Source: an uncultured Oscillospiraceae bacterium
GTDB lineage: Bacteria; Bacillota; Clostridia; Oscillospirales; Oscillospiraceae
Direction: 5' to 3'
Assembly (NCBI GenBank): GCA_934661135.1
Contig: CAKUJA010000001.1
Location: 1 to 64,000 of the forward strand
Length of the DNA stretch: 64,000 nucleotides
Each line of letters begins with the position of its first letter. Positions within the stretch are counted from its first letter, which is position 1. Below the pieces are notes generated by a model, which saw only the letters and a list, made by a program, of their open reading frames with translations, was not told the DNA's origin and ran no database searches. The translations under genes were made by a program, and so were the position numbers. Positions 42,517-52,432 of the stretch are shown here, piece after piece.

Positions 42517-42960
42517 ATGAAAACAGTGACGATCTATACGGACGGAGCCTGTTCCGGGAATCCAGGGCCGGGCGGCTGGTGCGCAATTTTGGAATACAAT
42601 GGCGTGGAAAAAATGCTCTCCGGCGGCGAGCCGCAGACAACCAACAACCGCATGGAGCTGACCGCTGTGATCCAAGCGCTGCTTGCGCTGCGCGAGCCGT
42701 GCGTGGTAGAGCTGTATTCCGACTCCAAATATGTGCTCGACGCGCTGGAAAAAGGCTGGGCCTGGGGTTGGCGGCGAAAGGGTTGGATCAAGTCGGATAA
42801 AAAGCCGGCGCTGAACCCAGATCTCTGGGAGATGCTGCTCGGATTGGTCAGCCAGCACGAGATGCACTACCACTGGGTCAAGGGGCATGAGAGCAACGTC
42901 AACAACAATCGCTGTGACCAGCAGGCGGTGCTGGAAAGCCAGAAATATAAGGAGCCCTGA
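42517..42960 (+). CDS. rnhA: Ribonuclease HI (147 aa)
   Basis: Degrades the RNA strand of RNA-DNA hybrids. Catalytic set present: D in IYTDGACSGNPGPGG, E in NNRMELTAV, D in LYSDSKYV, H in WVKGHESN, and D in NNRCDQQA. Length matches bacterial RNase HI with the basic protrusion (WAWGWRRKGW). ATG lies in the leader just after a palindrome. Head of nothing visible; probably monocistronic. Confidence 0.96.
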   Translation: MKTVTIYTDGACSGNPGPGGWCAILEYNGVEKMLSGGEPQTTNNRMELTAVIQALLALREPCVVELYSDSKYVLDALEKGWAWGWRRKGWIKSDKKPALNPDLWEMLLGLVSQHEMHYHWVKGHESNVNNNRCDQQAVLESQKYKEP

Positions 42961-42963
42961 TAG

Positions 42964-43025
42964 TAACCGCTGATTCCATCATCTGCGGTTGTCGGCGGAG
43001 CCTTTGCCGACTGAATCAGCGGTTA
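42964..43025. terminator. Long stem after rnhA
   Basis: TAACCGCTGATTC / GAATCAGCGGTTA outer stem enclosing a second hairpin GTCGGC/GCCGAC. No long T-run. The branched shape is unusual for a terminator. Confidence 0.6.
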
Positions 43026-43064
43026 TTATAGAAGATCCAAACATTTCTCAAATATGGGATTCTG

Positions 43065-43105
43065 AAAAAATGTCCACAGGTTTTAGAAACCTGTGGACAT
43101 TTTTC
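43065..43105. terminator. Bidirectional terminator between rnhA and jag
   Basis: ATGTCCACAGGTTT, loop TAG, AAACCTGTGGACAT, with AAAAA before and TTTTT after. Confidence 0.92.
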
Positions 43106-43119
43106 TCAATTATTCTGCA

Positions 43120-44055
43120 TTATTCTGCGTCGTCGGGCTGCTGCTTGTAGCGGCTATATGCCACAACAATGCGGCGGTTCGGCTCAGTGCCGGTGGAGAA
43201 CGTGGTCACATCGGGGTGATCCTGCAGGGCGGCATGGATGACATGGCGCTCATAGGCGTTCATCGGTTCGAGCGTGATGTTCCGGCGATACTTGGTGACC
43301 TTTCCGGCAACCTTGACCGCAAGGCGCTGAAGCGCTTCTTCCCGCTTTGCGCGGTAGTTCTCCGCGTCGACATTGATGCGGACGCGCTTGGTCTGGCTGC
43401 GGTTGACGGCATAGTTCGTCAAATGCTGGATGGCGTCGAGCGTTTCACCGCGGCGGCCAATCAGAATGCCGAGGTCAGCGCCGGCGAGGTCGACCAGATA
43501 GGTGTCGTCAGCCGTTTTCATTGCGTGCGGCACGGCGTCGGAGTCCATGTGCTCGAGCAGACCCTTGACGAAGATCTCAATCTTCTCTTCCATCGAACCG
43601 GCTTCGGCGGGCGTGTATTCCTTCGGTGCGGCCGGCTTCGGCTCGCGTGCCGGGCGGTCGCTGCGGCGCTCCGGCTTCGATGCGCGCTCCGCGCGCGGCT
43701 TCGGCTCGCGGCGAGGCTGCTGCGGTGCGGCGGGCGCGATTACGCGCGGCGCTTCCTGCGGCTTGGGAGCGGCAGGGGCGATAACCTTCGGTGCGGCTGC
43801 GTTTTCTACAACGGGAGCCGCTTCCTTTTTCGGCTTGCTGCGGGAGGCGCTGGAGAGCGCCGGCTTCGGCTCCTCGTCGGGAATCTCATAGCTGACCTTG
43901 ACCTTGGCCGGCTGCGCGCCGATGCCAAGGAATCCGGACTTCGCATTTTCCAGCACCTCTACGGACACGGAATCACGGTCCATGCTGAGCTGATCGAGCG
44001 CGGCCTGAATGGCAAGATCAATGGTTTTGCCAGTGGCAATCAAAAACTTTTCCAT
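43120..44055 (-). CDS. jag: Jag/KhpB RNA-binding protein (311 aa)
   Basis: Jag N-terminal domain (FLIATGKTIDLAIQAALDQL, AKSGFLGIGAQPAKV), a long Ala/Pro/Lys-rich disordered linker (about 65-150), a KH domain with GXXG as IGRRGETLDAIQHLT, and an R3H domain (YRRNITLEPMNAYERHVIHAAL). Works with KhpA in RNA binding and cell elongation. ATG follows GAGGAG. Last gene of the rpmH-rnpA-yidD-yidC-jag operon. Confidence 0.95.
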   Translation of the reverse strand: MEKFLIATGKTIDLAIQAALDQLSMDRDSVSVEVLENAKSGFLGIGAQPAKVKVSYEIPDEEPKPALSSASRSKPKKEAAPVVENAAAPKVIAPAAPKPQEAPRVIAPAAPQQPRREPKPRAERASKPERRSDRPAREPKPAAPKEYTPAEAGSMEEKIEIFVKGLLEHMDSDAVPHAMKTADDTYLVDLAGADLGILIGRRGETLDAIQHLTNYAVNRSQTKRVRINVDAENYRAKREEALQRLAVKVAGKVTKYRRNITLEPMNAYERHVIHAALQDHPDVTTFSTGTEPNRRIVVAYSRYKQQPDDAE

Positions 44056-44058
44056 AGT

Positions 44059-45426
44059 TTACTCCTCGATTTTTTCAGAACCGGACTTCTTCGCGTACCG
44101 GTTGGCCTCAAATGCACGGCCGCGGCAGAACGGACGCTCCGGATCGCCGGAAAGCGGCTTCTTCTCATTCATCTCCGCCTGCGGGTTGCGCTTGGCCTCA
44201 TACTCTCTCGCGGCCTTGTCTGCCGATTCTTTTTCCTGCTGACGCAGCTTCTTCTTGCTGACGTTATCCATAATGCCGTCGGGGTTCTGCTCGCGGCGGA
44301 GCTGACGCTGCCGTTCCTTCTCGGCCTCGGCCTGACGGCGGATCTCTGCGGCCTTGCGCTTGATCTCATCCTCTTCGGCATAGGCTTTCTTGAAGTGGTT
44401 GTTCAGGATGATCTCCTGCACCATGCCGAACACCGCCTGCGCGATCCAGTAGACGGAGATGGCGGCGGGCATCGAATAGCCGATCCAGAGCGACATCAGC
44501 GGCATCATGATGAGCATGGTGGCCGTGGTCTGGTTGGCGGCCTTGGCGGCGGCTTCGTCCTTTTCACCGTCTGCATTGGTGGCAACCTGGTTGTTCATCT
44601 TCTGGCTGATGACCATGGAGACCGCCTGGAAGCCGGCGGAGAACACCGGGATCAGGAACAGGCCGATCTCACCCCAGCCCTCACAGGTCCAGAACCGCCA
44701 CGTCGGGATGCCGGACAGCTCGATGCCGAGGAACGAGAAGTTCATCTCGCGCAGCTTTGCACCAGAGAAGATCGCCAGCTCCTTCAGCTCGGGAATGAAT
44801 TCGCTCAGATGGCCGGCAGCGGCGAGCTGGGCATAGTAGCTGTTATTGCCGAGATCCACGCCGCTGGCGCGGATGTAGGCGACGATCGCCTCAGAGACCG
44901 GGCGCGCGTTGTGCAGCATATACGTCAGCGGCTCACGGATGACGTAATAGAGCGGGAACAAAATCAGCAGCGGGATGAACGACCACAGGCAGCCGCCGGT
45001 GGTGGAGACGCCCTCCTCTTTGTAGAGCGCCATCAACTCCTGCTGATATTTCTGCTTGTCGTCGCCATATTTGGCTTCTAGCGCCTTGGCCAGCGGGGAA
45101 AGGCGCGACATTTTCAGCATACTCTTTTTGCTCTTGACGGAAAGCGGCAGAAGCACCAGCTTCACCACCAGCGAGAACAAAATCAGCGCAAGGCCGTAGT
45201 TGCTGGTAAACAGATAGAGCCACTCGAGCAGATAGCCGAATGGGACGCGGATGATGTCAGAAATATTGGTTCGGTCAGCCGTTTCTTCGGCTGCCTTTTC
45301 TGCTGCTTCCACGGGGGTCAGGCCTGCATAGGCGTCGGTTGCGGTCGTCGCGGCGGACGACGCGGTGCACGCTGCAAGCGACAGCGCCATCAGCACGACC
45401 AGCAGCAGAGCTACGATTTTCTTCAT
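44059..45426 (-). CDS. yidC: Membrane protein insertase YidC/Oxa1 (455 aa)
   Basis: Signal sequence with lipobox (MALSLAACTAS), then the five-helix YidC core: YLFTSNYGLALILFSLVVKLVLLPL with the groove segment, KYQQELMALYKEEGVSTTGGCLW, a large mid-region extracytoplasmic loop (about 170-250, longer than in Bacillus), and MLIMMPLMSLWIGYSMPAAIS. The highly charged C-terminal tail (about 100 aa of K/E/R/A) is typical for ribosome contact. GGAGG upstream. Confidence 0.95.
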   Translation of the reverse strand: MKKIVALLLVVLMALSLAACTASSAATTATDAYAGLTPVEAAEKAAEETADRTNISDIIRVPFGYLLEWLYLFTSNYGLALILFSLVVKLVLLPLSVKSKKSMLKMSRLSPLAKALEAKYGDDKQKYQQELMALYKEEGVSTTGGCLWSFIPLLILFPLYYVIREPLTYMLHNARPVSEAIVAYIRASGVDLGNNSYYAQLAAAGHLSEFIPELKELAIFSGAKLREMNFSFLGIELSGIPTWRFWTCEGWGEIGLFLIPVFSAGFQAVSMVISQKMNNQVATNADGEKDEAAAKAANQTTATMLIMMPLMSLWIGYSMPAAISVYWIAQAVFGMVQEIILNNHFKKAYAEEDEIKRKAAEIRRQAEAEKERQRQLRREQNPDGIMDNVSKKKLRQQEKESADKAAREYEAKRNPQAEMNEKKPLSGDPERPFCRGRAFEANRYAKKSGSEKIEE

Positions 45427-45462
45427 AATGTTCCTCCATGAATTGGGGATGCCGGGAAAGTC

Positions 45463-45675
45463 CTACGGCACCGGGTCAAAGTAGTCGCCTTTGTAGAACG
45501 GATTACACCGCATCAGCCGCTTAAACGCAAGCCAGCCGCCCTTTGCCGCGCCATATTTTTCAATGGCTTCGCGCGCATACTGCGAACACGTCGGCGAAAA
45601 GCGGCAGCGCCGCGGAAACCAGGGGGAGACCTGCTTCTGATAGAAGCGGATCAAAGCCAGCAGCGCTCGTTTCAT
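45463..45675 (-). CDS. yidD: Membrane protein insertion efficiency factor YidD (70 aa)
   Basis: Signature [34 protein letters not shown], read here as [18 protein letters not shown] with three Cys, then [14 protein letters not shown]. Aids YidC-dependent insertion by family knowledge. Overlaps rnpA by 4 nt. Confidence 0.95.
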   Translation of the reverse strand: MKRALLALIRFYQKQVSPWFPRRCRFSPTCSQYAREAIEKYGAAKGGWLAFKRLMRCNPFYKGDYFDPVP

Positions 45676-46016
45676 ACGTCTTTCCGCAGCAGACCGAGCT
45701 GCGCAGCCAGCGCGAGATAAGCCTGCTCAAGCTTCCCGTACGGCGCGCCGATTGCGCGCGAGCGCACCACGACGACAAGATCGTGTCCGGGTGTGAACTC
45801 TGTCTCATGCAGCCGGTAGATCTCCCGGAGCTGCCGCCGGACGCGGTTGCGGTGGACGGCGTGCGCCAGCTTGGCGTTGACCGTGATGCCCACGCGGTTG
45901 CCCTGCGAGCCGTTGTTCCGGCAATAGATCACAAGATACCGGTTTGCGGCGCTGGAGCCGCTGCGGTAGAGACGGCGGAATATATGGTTGAGCTTGAGCG
46001 GCTGGGAAAAAAGCAT
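45672..46016 (-). CDS. rnpA: Ribonuclease P protein component (114 aa)
   Basis: Assists the RNase P RNA in tRNA 5' maturation. Core RNR motif [19 protein letters not shown] and [15 protein letters not shown] start at ATG 46016 because AGGGGGC lies just upstream; earlier ATGs would add 19 atypical residues. The RNase P RNA itself is not in the window. Confidence 0.94.
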   Translation of the reverse strand: MLFSQPLKLNHIFRRLYRSGSSAANRYLVIYCRNNGSQGNRVGITVNAKLAHAVHRNRVRRQLREIYRLHETEFTPGHDLVVVVRSRAIGAPYGKLEQAYLALAAQLGLLRKDV

Positions 46017-46113
46017 AGACTGCCCCCTAAAGTGAAGCATAGACAGAAGGGGCGAACAGAACCATGATTCCATTCACCCCGTAGTGACTGTATATGCGGT
46101 GTAGAAGCCCCGC

Positions 46114-46254
46114 TTACGCGGACAGCTTCGCTCTGCCCTTGGCGCGACGGCGAGCGAGGACCTTGCGGCCGTTGGCGGTAGCCATTCTCTTTCTGAAGCC
46201 GTGCACTTTGGATCTGTGGAGCTTCTTGGGCTGATAGGTACGAACAGTTGCCAT
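46114..46254 (-). CDS. rpmH: 50S ribosomal protein L34 (46 aa)
   Basis: Translation [20 protein letters not shown]... ends [12 protein letters not shown]: canonical L34 with the [20 protein letters not shown] core. Too short for standard ORF cut-offs. AGGAGG is 9 nt upstream. First gene of the operon under a strong promoter. Confidence 0.97.
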   Translation of the reverse strand: MATVRTYQPKKLHRSKVHGFRKRMATANGRKVLARRRAKGRAKLSA

Positions 46255-46348
46255 GGATTCTACACCTCCTGTAAAAATATGCTCAACAGCTACAAATGTA
46301 GCCGCAGCGAGTCTAAAAGATTGTATGCCTATCGAACATACGAATTGT

Positions 46349-46378
46349 ATTATACCGGATTTTGCCCCGGTTTGTCAA
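46349..46378 (-). promoter_or_regulatory. rpmH operon promoter
   Basis: TTGACA, 18 bp, TATAAT on the minus strand, about 95 nt upstream of rpmH. Perfect boxes, as expected for a ribosomal operon. Confidence 0.9.
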
Positions 46379-46462
46379 TTCTTTTTTGCATAAATTGCGA
46401 ACTTGTGGCCGATCTCTGCATGAAATACCATATCTGGGAGCAAACCGGTTCCTGCGGGGCAA

Positions 46463-47674
46463 TTACCGCCGCTGCGCCAGCGGCTTTGAGCGCTGCTGCA
46501 CTTCAAGCAGCGTCAGAATCACCTGATTTGACAGCATGAACCCCTTCGGCGTGAGCCGCCAGCGCGTGCCGTTTTTCATGGTTAGCTCCATCTTTTCCAG
46601 CCGTTCGAGCACCTTTTGCAGCGGCTCGAACGGCAGCAGGAACGATTTTGTATATTCGCTCTCCTCAATGCCGTCTACGGTGCGCAGCCGGAGCATGATG
46701 TATTCGCCCGCGCGCTCGCGCAGCGGAATTGTGTCGCATTCGGAGAGGACGACGCCGTGGGTTTTGACACCGTCGATGTATTTTTGCAGATCGGGTGCGA
46801 TCGTGAAGCGCTTGCCCGCGAAGTCGGATGCGGCGCAGGGGCCGAAGCTCAGATACTCGTCGCCGACCCAGTATTTCATATTGTGGCGGCAGATGAAGCC
46901 GTCCTTGGCAAAGTTGGAGATCTCGTATTGATGGTAGCCGAATTCCTCGAGCGTCTGCACGGCATAGAAATACATATCCGCCTGCGCGTCGTCGTCCGGC
47001 AGGTTGGCGCAGTCCTTGTACGTCCAGAGCTTCGTGCCTGGCTCGACCTTCAGGCCGTAGCAGGAGATATGGTCGGCCTTGAGGTCGATTACATGGCGCA
47101 GCGTCTCCATCCACTGCTCGCGCGACTGGTTTGGCAGGCCGTACATCAAATCGACCGACACGTTGTCAAAGCCTGCGCGACGGGCAAGGCTGACGGCCTG
47201 CTGCGCCTGCTTGTAGGTATGCGGGCGGCCGAGCGCCTTGAGCTGCTCATCGAGGTCGGACTGCACGCCGATCGAGATACGGTTGAACCCCGCGCGGCGC
47301 AGGTGCGTCAGCATCGGCAGCGTCACGGAATCGGGGTTGGCCTCGAACGTGACCTCCGCATCGCGGCTGACGTCGAAGCGCCGGTCGATCTCCGCGAAAA
47401 TGCGCGACAGACCGCTCGCACCGAAGAACGAAGGCGTCCCGCCGCCGAAGTAAACCGTGTCCACCTCGTAGCCGGTTGCGCCGGTTGCCGCTTCACGGAT
47501 GTGCGCGAGGACGGCCGCGGTATATTCGTCCAGCTTGCCCTTGTCACGCGAGCCGGGCAGCGAATAGAAGTCACAGTATTCGCATTTGCTGCGGCAAAAC
47601 GGGATATGGACATAGATGCCGAGACTTTTTTTCTTGTTTTCCACCACATGGGGCTGTGGGAATTTCAAAGCCAT
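46463..47674 (-). CDS. hemW: HemW-like radical SAM heme chaperone (403 aa)
   Basis: Radical-SAM motif with C27, C31 and C34 in FCRSKCEYCDF (HemW-type CxxxCxxCxF), YFGGGTPSF, EANPD, RISIGVQSDL, DLMYGLPNQS, and the C-terminal HemW domain (GEYIMLRLRT, NGTRWRLTPKGFMLSNQVI). HemW homologues were long called HemN but act in heme delivery. It starts 3 nt after the lepA stop; lepA-hemW is a common Firmicute pair. Confidence 0.94.
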   Translation of the reverse strand: MALKFPQPHVVENKKKSLGIYVHIPFCRSKCEYCDFYSLPGSRDKGKLDEYTAAVLAHIREAATGATGYEVDTVYFGGGTPSFFGASGLSRIFAEIDRRFDVSRDAEVTFEANPDSVTLPMLTHLRRAGFNRISIGVQSDLDEQLKALGRPHTYKQAQQAVSLARRAGFDNVSVDLMYGLPNQSREQWMETLRHVIDLKADHISCYGLKVEPGTKLWTYKDCANLPDDDAQADMYFYAVQTLEEFGYHQYEISNFAKDGFICRHNMKYWVGDEYLSFGPCAASDFAGKRFTIAPDLQKYIDGVKTHGVVLSECDTIPLRERAGEYIMLRLRTVDGIEESEYTKSFLLPFEPLQKVLERLEKMELTMKNGTRWRLTPKGFMLSNQVILTLLEVQQRSKPLAQRR

Positions 47675-47677
47675 ACG

Positions 47678-49486
47678 TTATTCCTCATCTAATTTCAGAA
47701 CCGCCATGAACGCTTCCGACGGCACGGAGACCGTACCGAACGTGCGCATCCGCTTCTTGCCCTCTTTCTGCTTCTCGAGCAGCTTCTTTTTGCGCGTGAT
47801 GTCGCCGCCATAGCACTTGGCAAGCACGTCTTTGCGCAGCGCCTTGATCGTCTCGCGGGCAATGACCTTGCCGCCGATTGCGGCCTGAACCGGGATCTCG
47901 AACATCTGGCGCGGGATATTGTCCTTCAGCTTTTCGCAGATTTTGCGCGCGCGGGCGTAGGCGTTATCGGCAAAGAGGATGAAGCTCAGCGCGTCGACAA
48001 TCTCGCCGTTGAGCAGGATATCGAGCTTCACGAGCTTGCTCGGGCGATAGCCCTCCAGCTCATAGTCGAGCGAGCCGTAGCCGCGCGTGCGGCTTTTCAG
48101 CGCGTCGAAGAAGTCGTAGATGATCTCGTTGAGCGGCATGGAGTAGTGCAGCTCGACGCGCGACTGGTCGAGATATTGCATATTCTTAAATTCGCCGCGC
48201 CGGTTCGTGCAGAGATCCATGATCGCGCCGACATAGTCGGGCGGTGCAATCACGCTCACCTTGGCGAACGGCTCCTGGCTCTCGGCGATCTCCGCCGGGT
48301 CGGGATAGTTCAGCGGGGTGTAGATGTCGAGCTGGGTGCCGTCGGTCTTTGTAATTTTGTAGACGACGTTCGGCGCCGTTGTGATAAGGTCAAGATTGTA
48401 TTCGCGCTCGAGGCGTTCGAGGATGATCTCCATGTGTAAAAGACCCAAAAAGCCGCAGCGGAAGCCGAAGCCGAGGGCGATGGAGTTTTCCTGCGTGTAG
48501 CTCATGGACGCGTCGTTCAGCTTCAGCTTTTCCAGCGCGTCGCGCAGATCGCCGTACTTTGAGCCGTCCGCCGGGTAAACACCGGAGAAAACCATCGGCT
48601 GCGCCTGCTGGTAGCCGGGCAGCGCTTCGGCACACGGATGTTCGACGGTTGTGATCGTGTCGCCGACGCGCGTGTCGGAAACCGTTTTGATCGATGCCGT
48701 CAGATAGCCGACCTCGCCCGCGCCCAGCTCTGCCGCGGGCGACATCCCGAGCGGGTGCAGATAGCCGACCTCCACAACCTTGTAGACCGCGCCGGTTGCC
48801 ATGAATTTGATGTCCATGCCAGGGCGAACGGTGCCGTTCATCACGCGCATATAGACGATCGCGCCGCGATAGGAGTCGTACTGACTGTCGAAAATCAGGC
48901 ATTGCAGCGGCGCAGAGCGGTCGCCCTTCGGCGCGGGTACGTCGCGGACGATCATCTCGAGCACGGAATGGATGTTGATGCCGTTTTTCGCCGAGATCTC
49001 CGGCGCGTCGAGCGCGGGAATGCCGATGACGTCCTCAATCTCGTGCTTAACCTCCTCGGGACGCGCGGCGGGCAGGTCGATCTTGTTGATGACCGGCAGG
49101 ACTTCGAGTCCTGCGTCGATGGCGAGATAGGTGTTGGCAAGCGTCTGCGCCTCAATACCCTGCGACGCGTCGACCACAAGCACCGCGCCCTCGCAGGCTG
49201 TCAGGCTGCGCGAGACCTCGTAGTTGAAGTCCACGTGACCCGGCGTGTCGATCAGGTTCAGCACATACTGCTCGCCGTTGTCGGCGGTATAGTCGAGCCG
49301 CACGGCGCGGGCCTTGATCGTAATGCCGCGCTCGCGCTCGAGGTCCATGTTGTCGAGCACCTGATCCTCCATCTCGCGCTGGTCAATCGCGCGGCATTCC
49401 TCGAGCAGCCGGTCGGCCAGCGTCGATTTGCCGTGGTCAATGTGCGCCACAATGGAAAAATTGCGAATTTTCGATAAGTCGGTCAT
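47678..49486 (-). CDS. lepA: Elongation factor 4 (602 aa)
   Basis: Ribosome-associated GTPase. G1 [17 protein letters not shown]3 [15 protein letters not shown]4 [10 protein letters not shown], and the LepA C-terminal domain with [25 protein letters not shown] 49486 is set by GAGGT 8 nt upstream and gives the usual ~600 aa; the upstream frame is repeat DNA. Confidence 0.97.
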   Translation of the reverse strand: MTDLSKIRNFSIVAHIDHGKSTLADRLLEECRAIDQREMEDQVLDNMDLERERGITIKARAVRLDYTADNGEQYVLNLIDTPGHVDFNYEVSRSLTACEGAVLVVDASQGIEAQTLANTYLAIDAGLEVLPVINKIDLPAARPEEVKHEIEDVIGIPALDAPEISAKNGINIHSVLEMIVRDVPAPKGDRSAPLQCLIFDSQYDSYRGAIVYMRVMNGTVRPGMDIKFMATGAVYKVVEVGYLHPLGMSPAAELGAGEVGYLTASIKTVSDTRVGDTITTVEHPCAEALPGYQQAQPMVFSGVYPADGSKYGDLRDALEKLKLNDASMSYTQENSIALGFGFRCGFLGLLHMEIILERLEREYNLDLITTAPNVVYKITKTDGTQLDIYTPLNYPDPAEIAESQEPFAKVSVIAPPDYVGAIMDLCTNRRGEFKNMQYLDQSRVELHYSMPLNEIIYDFFDALKSRTRGYGSLDYELEGYRPSKLVKLDILLNGEIVDALSFILFADNAYARARKICEKLKDNIPRQMFEIPVQAAIGGKVIARETIKALRKDVLAKCYGGDITRKKKLLEKQKEGKKRMRTFGTVSVPSEAFMAVLKLDEE

Positions 49487-49564
49487 AAATGTGTACCTCA
49501 ATATGAAGTAGAGTTGATATTTTTCGAACCCATTCGGTTCTTTTTTTGCCAAAGAATCAAGTCC

Positions 49565-49598
49565 TTGTAGGGGCGGACGACTCTGTCCGCCCCTACAA
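49565..49598. repeat. 34-bp perfect palindrome (GGGGCGGAC family type copy)
   Basis: TTGTAGGGGCGGAC, loop GACTCT, GTCCGCCCCTACAA; 14-bp perfect arms. Best-preserved member of the family also seen at 5017, 17524, 39523, 42407 and 42465. Confidence 0.88.
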
Positions 49599-49625
49599 AG
49601 CGATTCGACATACTTCGGCGAGAGA

Positions 49626-49705
49626 TTTTCCGGCAAGACAAGGTGAAACGGCGAAGGCGTACGGTCTGTACGTCGAGCCGGTTCTAACGCCGTATTGCCG
49701 GAAAA
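49626..49705. other. 80-nt branched hairpin between mrdA and lepA
   Basis: Outer stem TTTTCCGGCAA / TTGCCGGAAAA, then ACGGC/GCCGT, then CGTAC/GTACG around a GGTCT loop. Looks like a structured RNA or a repeat; lies 13 nt past the mrdA stop. Confidence 0.65.
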
Positions 49706-49718
49706 GATCCGCCAGCGT

Positions 49719-51839
49719 TTAATGAACTGTATTCTCGGTCAATATTGTTTCATATTTTGTCTCGCTCGAGAAATAAGCATCCATAATCGGAATACAAACA
49801 TTGGCAAGATTGCCGCCCTGTGCGCCTTTTTCAACATAGACCGCAATTGCGATCTCCGGATCGTCCGCCGGGGCGTAGAGCACGAACGACGCGTTGTCCG
49901 ACCCGCTGACCGAGCCGTCTGCCGTCACGCCCTGCCACTGTGCCGTGCCGGTCTTACAGGCAACTTCAATCGGGTAGTTCGCCAGATAGTTCTTCGCAGT
50001 GCCCACGGTTGCGGTCATCCGCATTCCCTTGTCGATGCAGTCGAGCGCTTCGTCGGAGATGTCGAGCGTGCTGGCGACCTCCGGCTCATGCGCTTTAATG
50101 AGCTCCTGATAGTCCCACGACACAATGCGCGACAGGAACGTCGCCTTGTAGCGCGTCCCCTTGTTGGCAAGCGCCTGCACATAGCTGGCCAGCTGCATCG
50201 GCGTGAAGCGGTTCAAGCTCTGGCCGATAACGGCCTGCAAGACGTCCGCGCCATACCAGCCGGACTCGTCGCCGGCATAGCTGGCCTTTTTCGTCTCGGC
50301 GTTCGCGCGCTGGCCGACGTACTCAAACAGCTCGATGCCCGTGTGCTCGCCAAGGCCGAGCGCCTTGGCCACGACGTCAAACGGGTTCAGGCCGGTCTCG
50401 CTGTAATAGGCGTTGTAGGTCAGCCGTCCCGCTTCATAGAAGTAGTAGTTGCACGACTCCGCAAGCGCCTGCTGCATATTGATCGTGCCGTGCGTCGCGT
50501 TCGAGCTTGTCCACACGTAGCACTTTGGCGTGAAGTTTTCCTTCGCATAGTACATATAGACGCCTTCGTCCGTGATCTCATAATATTCGCCCATGTGACC
50601 CATGTCGATCGCTGCGATGGCCGTGACCATTTTGTAGATCGAGCCGGGGGCGTATTCTGCGAGCAGCGCCCGGTCGTAGAGCGGCTTATAGGGATCCTCG
50701 CTTAGCTCCTTAAAATCGCGGTTGTAGGTGGAAAGATCATAGGTCGGGTAGCTTGCGCAGGCGAGCACCTCGCCGGTCTTGACCGCCTGCACCACAACGG
50801 CGCCGCCTTCAGCGTCCTTGCCCTCGCTGTGCGCGCCGACGCCGTTCTCGCGGAGGTTCAAAATCAGCTTTTCCAGCGCATCCTCGGCCACGGCCTGCAA
50901 AGAAATATCGAGCGTTGTCTCCACGTTTGCGCCCGGCTGCGGGATACTGGTGTAGTATTCGTCGAGCTTTTCGCCGGTGGAGGAAACAGTGGTGTATTTT
51001 GTGCCGCTTGTGCCGTGCAGATATTCCTCAAAGGCCAACTCGATGCCCTCTTTGCCGACCTCGGCGTTCATGGCATACCCCTTTTCCTGATAGTCCGGCC
51101 ACTCGGAGGCGGTGATCGCGCCGACGGAGCCGAGCAGATGCGCCGCGTATTTTGTGTTGTAGACGCGCACGGTGCTCGATTCCACGATCACGCCCGGCAC
51201 GCTCAGCTCCATCACGGCCGCAAGATCCTCTGCAGCCACGTCGGTCGCCAGCGTGTAGTTCTCAAGACCCACGCCGGAGACGCTTCGCAGCTCCAGCTCA
51301 TAGCGCACGGAGATGACCTTATAGGCCTGCTCCTGCGTCCACTCGTCGGGGATTTTGTAGTCCTCGCGCAGCTTTTTCATCAGCGTGGACGCCGACGTGT
51401 CGAGGTCATAGTCCCGGCTGCGCAGAAACGCGCGGAAATAGTCCTGCCAGGTGGAGGACAGCTCGTCCATCTGATAGCTGTACGGCCGCTCTATCGTCAC
51501 CGGGAAATGACTCTCATATGCGATGCCGAGCTGGTCGCAAAGCTCCAGCACGCGCAGCAGATTTTCGTTCGGCGCGTCGGAGTTGAACAGCACGAAGTTG
51601 ATGATGACGAGGTTATAGCTCGCCCGGTTTGAGACGAGCACGTTGCCGTTCCGGTCGAGAATGTTGCCGCGAGACGCTTCGAGCGTCGTGCGGTAGGTCA
51701 TCGAGTCGGCGTCCGCGGCCACAAGATCTTCCTCCGAGACGGCCGCCTGTAATTTATAAAGCCGCAGCACGAACACCGACATCATCGCCACGATGAAGCA
51801 GATGAACACGATCATGCGGAAACGGGTTCTTCGTTGCAT
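49719..51839 (-). CDS. mrdA: Penicillin-binding protein 2, elongation transpeptidase (706 aa)
   Basis: One N-terminal membrane helix ([20 protein letters not shown]), PBP dimerisation domain ([20 protein letters not shown]), and a transpeptidase domain with the active Ser in [11 protein letters not shown] (SxxK), SCNYYF (SxN) and CKTGTAQ (KTG). Class B PBP of the rod system. Starts at the base after the mreD stop (adjacent ATAAATG context). rodA is not present next to it. Confidence 0.95.
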   Translation of the reverse strand: MQRRTRFRMIVFICFIVAMMSVFVLRLYKLQAAVSEEDLVAADADSMTYRTTLEASRGNILDRNGNVLVSNRASYNLVIINFVLFNSDAPNENLLRVLELCDQLGIAYESHFPVTIERPYSYQMDELSSTWQDYFRAFLRSRDYDLDTSASTLMKKLREDYKIPDEWTQEQAYKVISVRYELELRSVSGVGLENYTLATDVAAEDLAAVMELSVPGVIVESSTVRVYNTKYAAHLLGSVGAITASEWPDYQEKGYAMNAEVGKEGIELAFEEYLHGTSGTKYTTVSSTGEKLDEYYTSIPQPGANVETTLDISLQAVAEDALEKLILNLRENGVGAHSEGKDAEGGAVVVQAVKTGEVLACASYPTYDLSTYNRDFKELSEDPYKPLYDRALLAEYAPGSIYKMVTAIAAIDMGHMGEYYEITDEGVYMYYAKENFTPKCYVWTSSNATHGTINMQQALAESCNYYFYEAGRLTYNAYYSETGLNPFDVVAKALGLGEHTGIELFEYVGQRANAETKKASYAGDESGWYGADVLQAVIGQSLNRFTPMQLASYVQALANKGTRYKATFLSRIVSWDYQELIKAHEPEVASTLDISDEALDCIDKGMRMTATVGTAKNYLANYPIEVACKTGTAQWQGVTADGSVSGSDNASFVLYAPADDPEIAIAVYVEKGAQGGNLANVCIPIMDAYFSSETKYETILTENTVH

Positions 51840-52340
51840 TTATGACCCTGCCTTTCTGATTGACCATGCGGCGAGATATATCGGCGGCACGGTGAGCAGC
51901 GAAAGGCCAACCTGCCGCAGCACGGACAGAATTCCGGCCGCAATTGTGACGTGCCCTAAAAAGCACTGCATCAGAAACAGGACGAGCTGACAAAACAGCA
52001 GTGCGTCAAAGCTCATAATCAGCGCGGAAACAAAATTTCTTCGCAAATATCGGTCGCAGACGTAGCCAATCACCGCGCCGCAAAGCGTCAACAGCACGAT
52101 ATGCACCGCGCCGCCCGCCGCACCGGTCAGACACCAGACCAGACCGGAAAGCAGGCCGAAGATCGCGCCGGGCTCACCGCCCACGTGCATGGCGATGCAC
52201 GCCGCCGCAACCGGAATCAGGCTCAGCTTCACCCCGGCGAACCGCGCCTGCCCAAACGTCACGGTCTGAAAGACCATGACGAACAGAAACAGCACGCTGT
52301 ATAGAACCCACATCAGGGCATTTTTGTATGTTTGTCTCAA
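51840..52340 (-). CDS. mreD: Rod-shape determining protein MreD (166 aa)
   Basis: Short, very hydrophobic protein with about five membrane helices (ALMWVLYSVLFLFVMVF; SLIPVAAACIAMHVGG; IVLLTLCGAVIGYVC; ALLFCQLVLFLMQCF; VGLSLLTVPPIYLAAWSI). TTG 52340 is chosen because AAAGGAG is 6 nt upstream and gives the normal MreD length; the ATG reading further upstream runs into a perfect hairpin repeat. Between mreC (502 nt away) and mrdA (adjacent). Confidence 0.9.
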   Translation of the reverse strand: MRQTYKNALMWVLYSVLFLFVMVFQTVTFGQARFAGVKLSLIPVAAACIAMHVGGEPGAIFGLLSGLVWCLTGAAGGAVHIVLLTLCGAVIGYVCDRYLRRNFVSALIMSFDALLFCQLVLFLMQCFLGHVTIAAGILSVLRQVGLSLLTVPPIYLAAWSIRKAGS

Positions 52341-52381
52341 AGGGATGCTCCTTTTGCCTATGAATACGGTATAGTTTGTTT

Positions 52382-52432
52382 TTGAAACCATTCTTTTCTT
52401 TCTCCTGCTGAGAAAGAAAAGAATGGTTTCAA
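52382..52432. repeat. Perfect inverted repeat upstream of mreD
   Basis: Two 23-bp perfectly complementary arms (52382-52404, 52410-52432; core ATTCTTTTCTTTCTC) with loop CTGCT. Same core as 30-75 and 52764-52800. Confidence 0.9.

Noticed and set aside
43093..45081. 662-codon plus-strand ORF opposite jag and yidC
   Set aside because: Shadow of two recognisable genes; composition is Leu/Arg/Ala-rich without motifs.
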